From Pirellulaceae bacterium (GTDB taxonomy: Bacteria > Planctomycetota > Planctomycetia > Pirellulales > Pirellulaceae), in the NCBI GenBank assembly GCA_013002105.1, contig JABDKS010000385.1, forward strand, positions 1 to 7,228: a stretch of 7,228 nt of DNA, given 5' to 3'. Numbering within the stretch: the stretch's first letter is position 1; the number at the start of each line of letters is the position of its first letter. The notes under the pieces are model-generated. The model saw only the letters and a list, made by a program, of their open reading frames with translations. It was not told the DNA's origin and made no database searches. Shown in pieces: positions 6,371 to 7,228 of this stretch. A program made the position numbers and the translations under genes.

Positions 6371-7228
6371 TTACTTTTTCGTTTTCTTTCTCTTGGCCGA
6401 AGCCTTACGCACAGCAGGAAAATAGGGTGAGTCGGTTCGCGCTGTCGCCAGGAATTGCGTCATTTGTTTGACGATCTCCGGATTCGCATCGGCAACATTG
6501 TTCGTCTCGGCGACGTCGTCGCTCAAGTTGTACAGCGCGAGCTGTTCTTCGGTCCCAAATCGAATCCCCTTCCAATCGTCCATCCGCACCGCTTGCTGAA
6601 ACGGCGAGTGAATCTCCCAATAATGCATCTTGCGACCGACCTGATCTTTTCCCAGCAGCGTCGGCAGGACAGACATGCCATCTAGGTCCGTCGGTGGCAT
6701 CGCACCTGCGATTTCGCACGCCGTTGGAAATACATCGCGCATGTCCCAAATGAAATCGCTGGTGACACCCGCGGGAATCTTACCGGGCCAGCGCACGGCC
6801 ATCGCCGCGCGCAAACCGCCTTCGTACAAACTGCGTTTGAGTCCGCGTAAACCGCCGCCACTGTTGATCGCCTTTGCAAACGCCGCGTTGGGGCCATTGT
6901 CGGACGTGTAGAAGACAATGGTGTTGTCGTCAATTCCCAATTCCTTCAACAAGTCCATCATTTTACCGACGCTTTGATCGATGCGAGTAATCATGGCCGC
7001 GTAGTGACGTACCACGTCACCACCGGGAATGCCTTCGTAGATCGCGTAGGCCGGGTCGTCGGTGGGAATAACGTACGCGCCGTGTGGCGGCGTGACGGCC
7101 AAGTACAAAAAGAATGGCTTGGTTTGGTTGTCACGAATGAACTGCAGCGTCTTTTCTTCTTGCAAATAGGGAACGTAATCGGCCTTTGGTTTCTGCAGGT
7201 TGCCCGAAAGCGGAACCATCTTTCCGCC
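6371..7228 (-). CDS. Sulfatase (S1, arylsulfatase A-like), 5' end cut by window
   Basis: A second polysaccharide or aryl sulfatase, different from the + strand one. The frame runs off the right edge: before the Met at 7217-7219 it continues as Gly-Gly-Lys without a stop, and GGKMVPLSGN resembles the mid-domain loop of planctomycete sulfatases, so that Met is internal. The N-terminal half, with the formylglycine site and GKWHLG, lies outside. Counting from that Met, visible signatures are FFLYLAVTPPHG (36-47; His46), SDNGP (106-110; metal-binding Asp/Asn), Lys128 and EGGLR (133-137), RWPGKIPAG, and the closing LYNLSDDVAETNNVA. The C-terminus is strongly basic (KRKKTKK), an ending often seen in planctomycete secreted enzymes. 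There is no extra C-terminal domain, unlike the other sulfatase. It is followed after 35 nt by the esterase, which points to a shared job on a sulfated, acetylated glycan. Confidence 0.94.
   Translation of the reverse strand, partial: GGKMVPLSGNLQKPKADYVPYLQEEKTLQFIRDNQTKPFFLYLAVTPPHGAYVIPTDDPAYAIYEGIPGGDVVRHYAAMITRIDQSVGKMMDLLKELGIDDNTIVFYTSDNGPNAAFAKAINSGGGLRGLKRSLYEGGLRAAMAVRWPGKIPAGVTSDFIWDMRDVFPTACEIAGAMPPTDLDGMSVLPTLLGKDQVGRKMHYWEIHSPFQQAVRMDDWKGIRFGTEEQLALYNLSDDVAETNNVADANPEIVKQMTQFLATARTDSPYFPAVRKASAKRKKTKK

Noticed and set aside
1..7228. A CRISPR array, transposase, integrase, toxin-antitoxin or phage-defence cassette
   Set aside because: No regularly spaced repeats, recombinase motifs or defence-type gene pairs were found on either strand.

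Overview
The window looks like chromosomal DNA of a marine planctomycete, probably a Rhodopirellula-like member of the Pirellulaceae. The grounds are two different secreted-type sulfatases in 7.2 kb, a SASA-type carbohydrate esterase, moderate GC content, loosely packed genes mostly without strong Shine-Dalgarno sites, and palindrome-rich intergenic DNA. The assignment is inferred from gene content and style, not from a marker-gene comparison.

Layout: (1) Positions 1-2186 on the + strand hold a sulfatase clipped by the left edge. Its C-terminal half is a second domain that I recognise as DUF6807 (the Pfam family once called 'PmoA'). (2) Positions 2187-2617 have no credible gene but carry a 108-bp inverted-repeat element with a 54-bp near-perfect palindrome, followed by a chain of shorter hairpins. 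(3) Positions 2618-3424 on the - strand encode a small exported protein with a four-cysteine zinc-ribbon-like motif, a Pro-rich linker, a PDZ-like domain and a C-terminal NPGx repeat. (4) Positions 3671-5467 on the - strand encode LepA/EF4. (5) Positions 5592-6335 on the - strand encode an exported SGNH/SASA esterase. (6) Positions 6371-7228 on the - strand hold a second sulfatase, clipped at its 5' end by the right edge.

The four - strand genes run sulfatase, esterase, lepA, PDZ protein. Sulfatase and esterase are 35 nt apart and are very likely co-transcribed; together they would strip sulfate and acetyl groups from an algal-type polysaccharide. lepA is a housekeeping translation factor 124 nt further on and may have its own promoter. 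The + strand sulfatase/DUF6807 gene converges on the PDZ gene, and the palindrome-rich gap lies between the two 3' ends.

No tRNA, rRNA, CRISPR array, transposase or phage gene was seen. The most unusual items are the sulfatase-DUF6807 fusion, the palindromic element, and the zinc-ribbon/PDZ/NPGx protein. None of them amounts to a clearly new multi-gene system.
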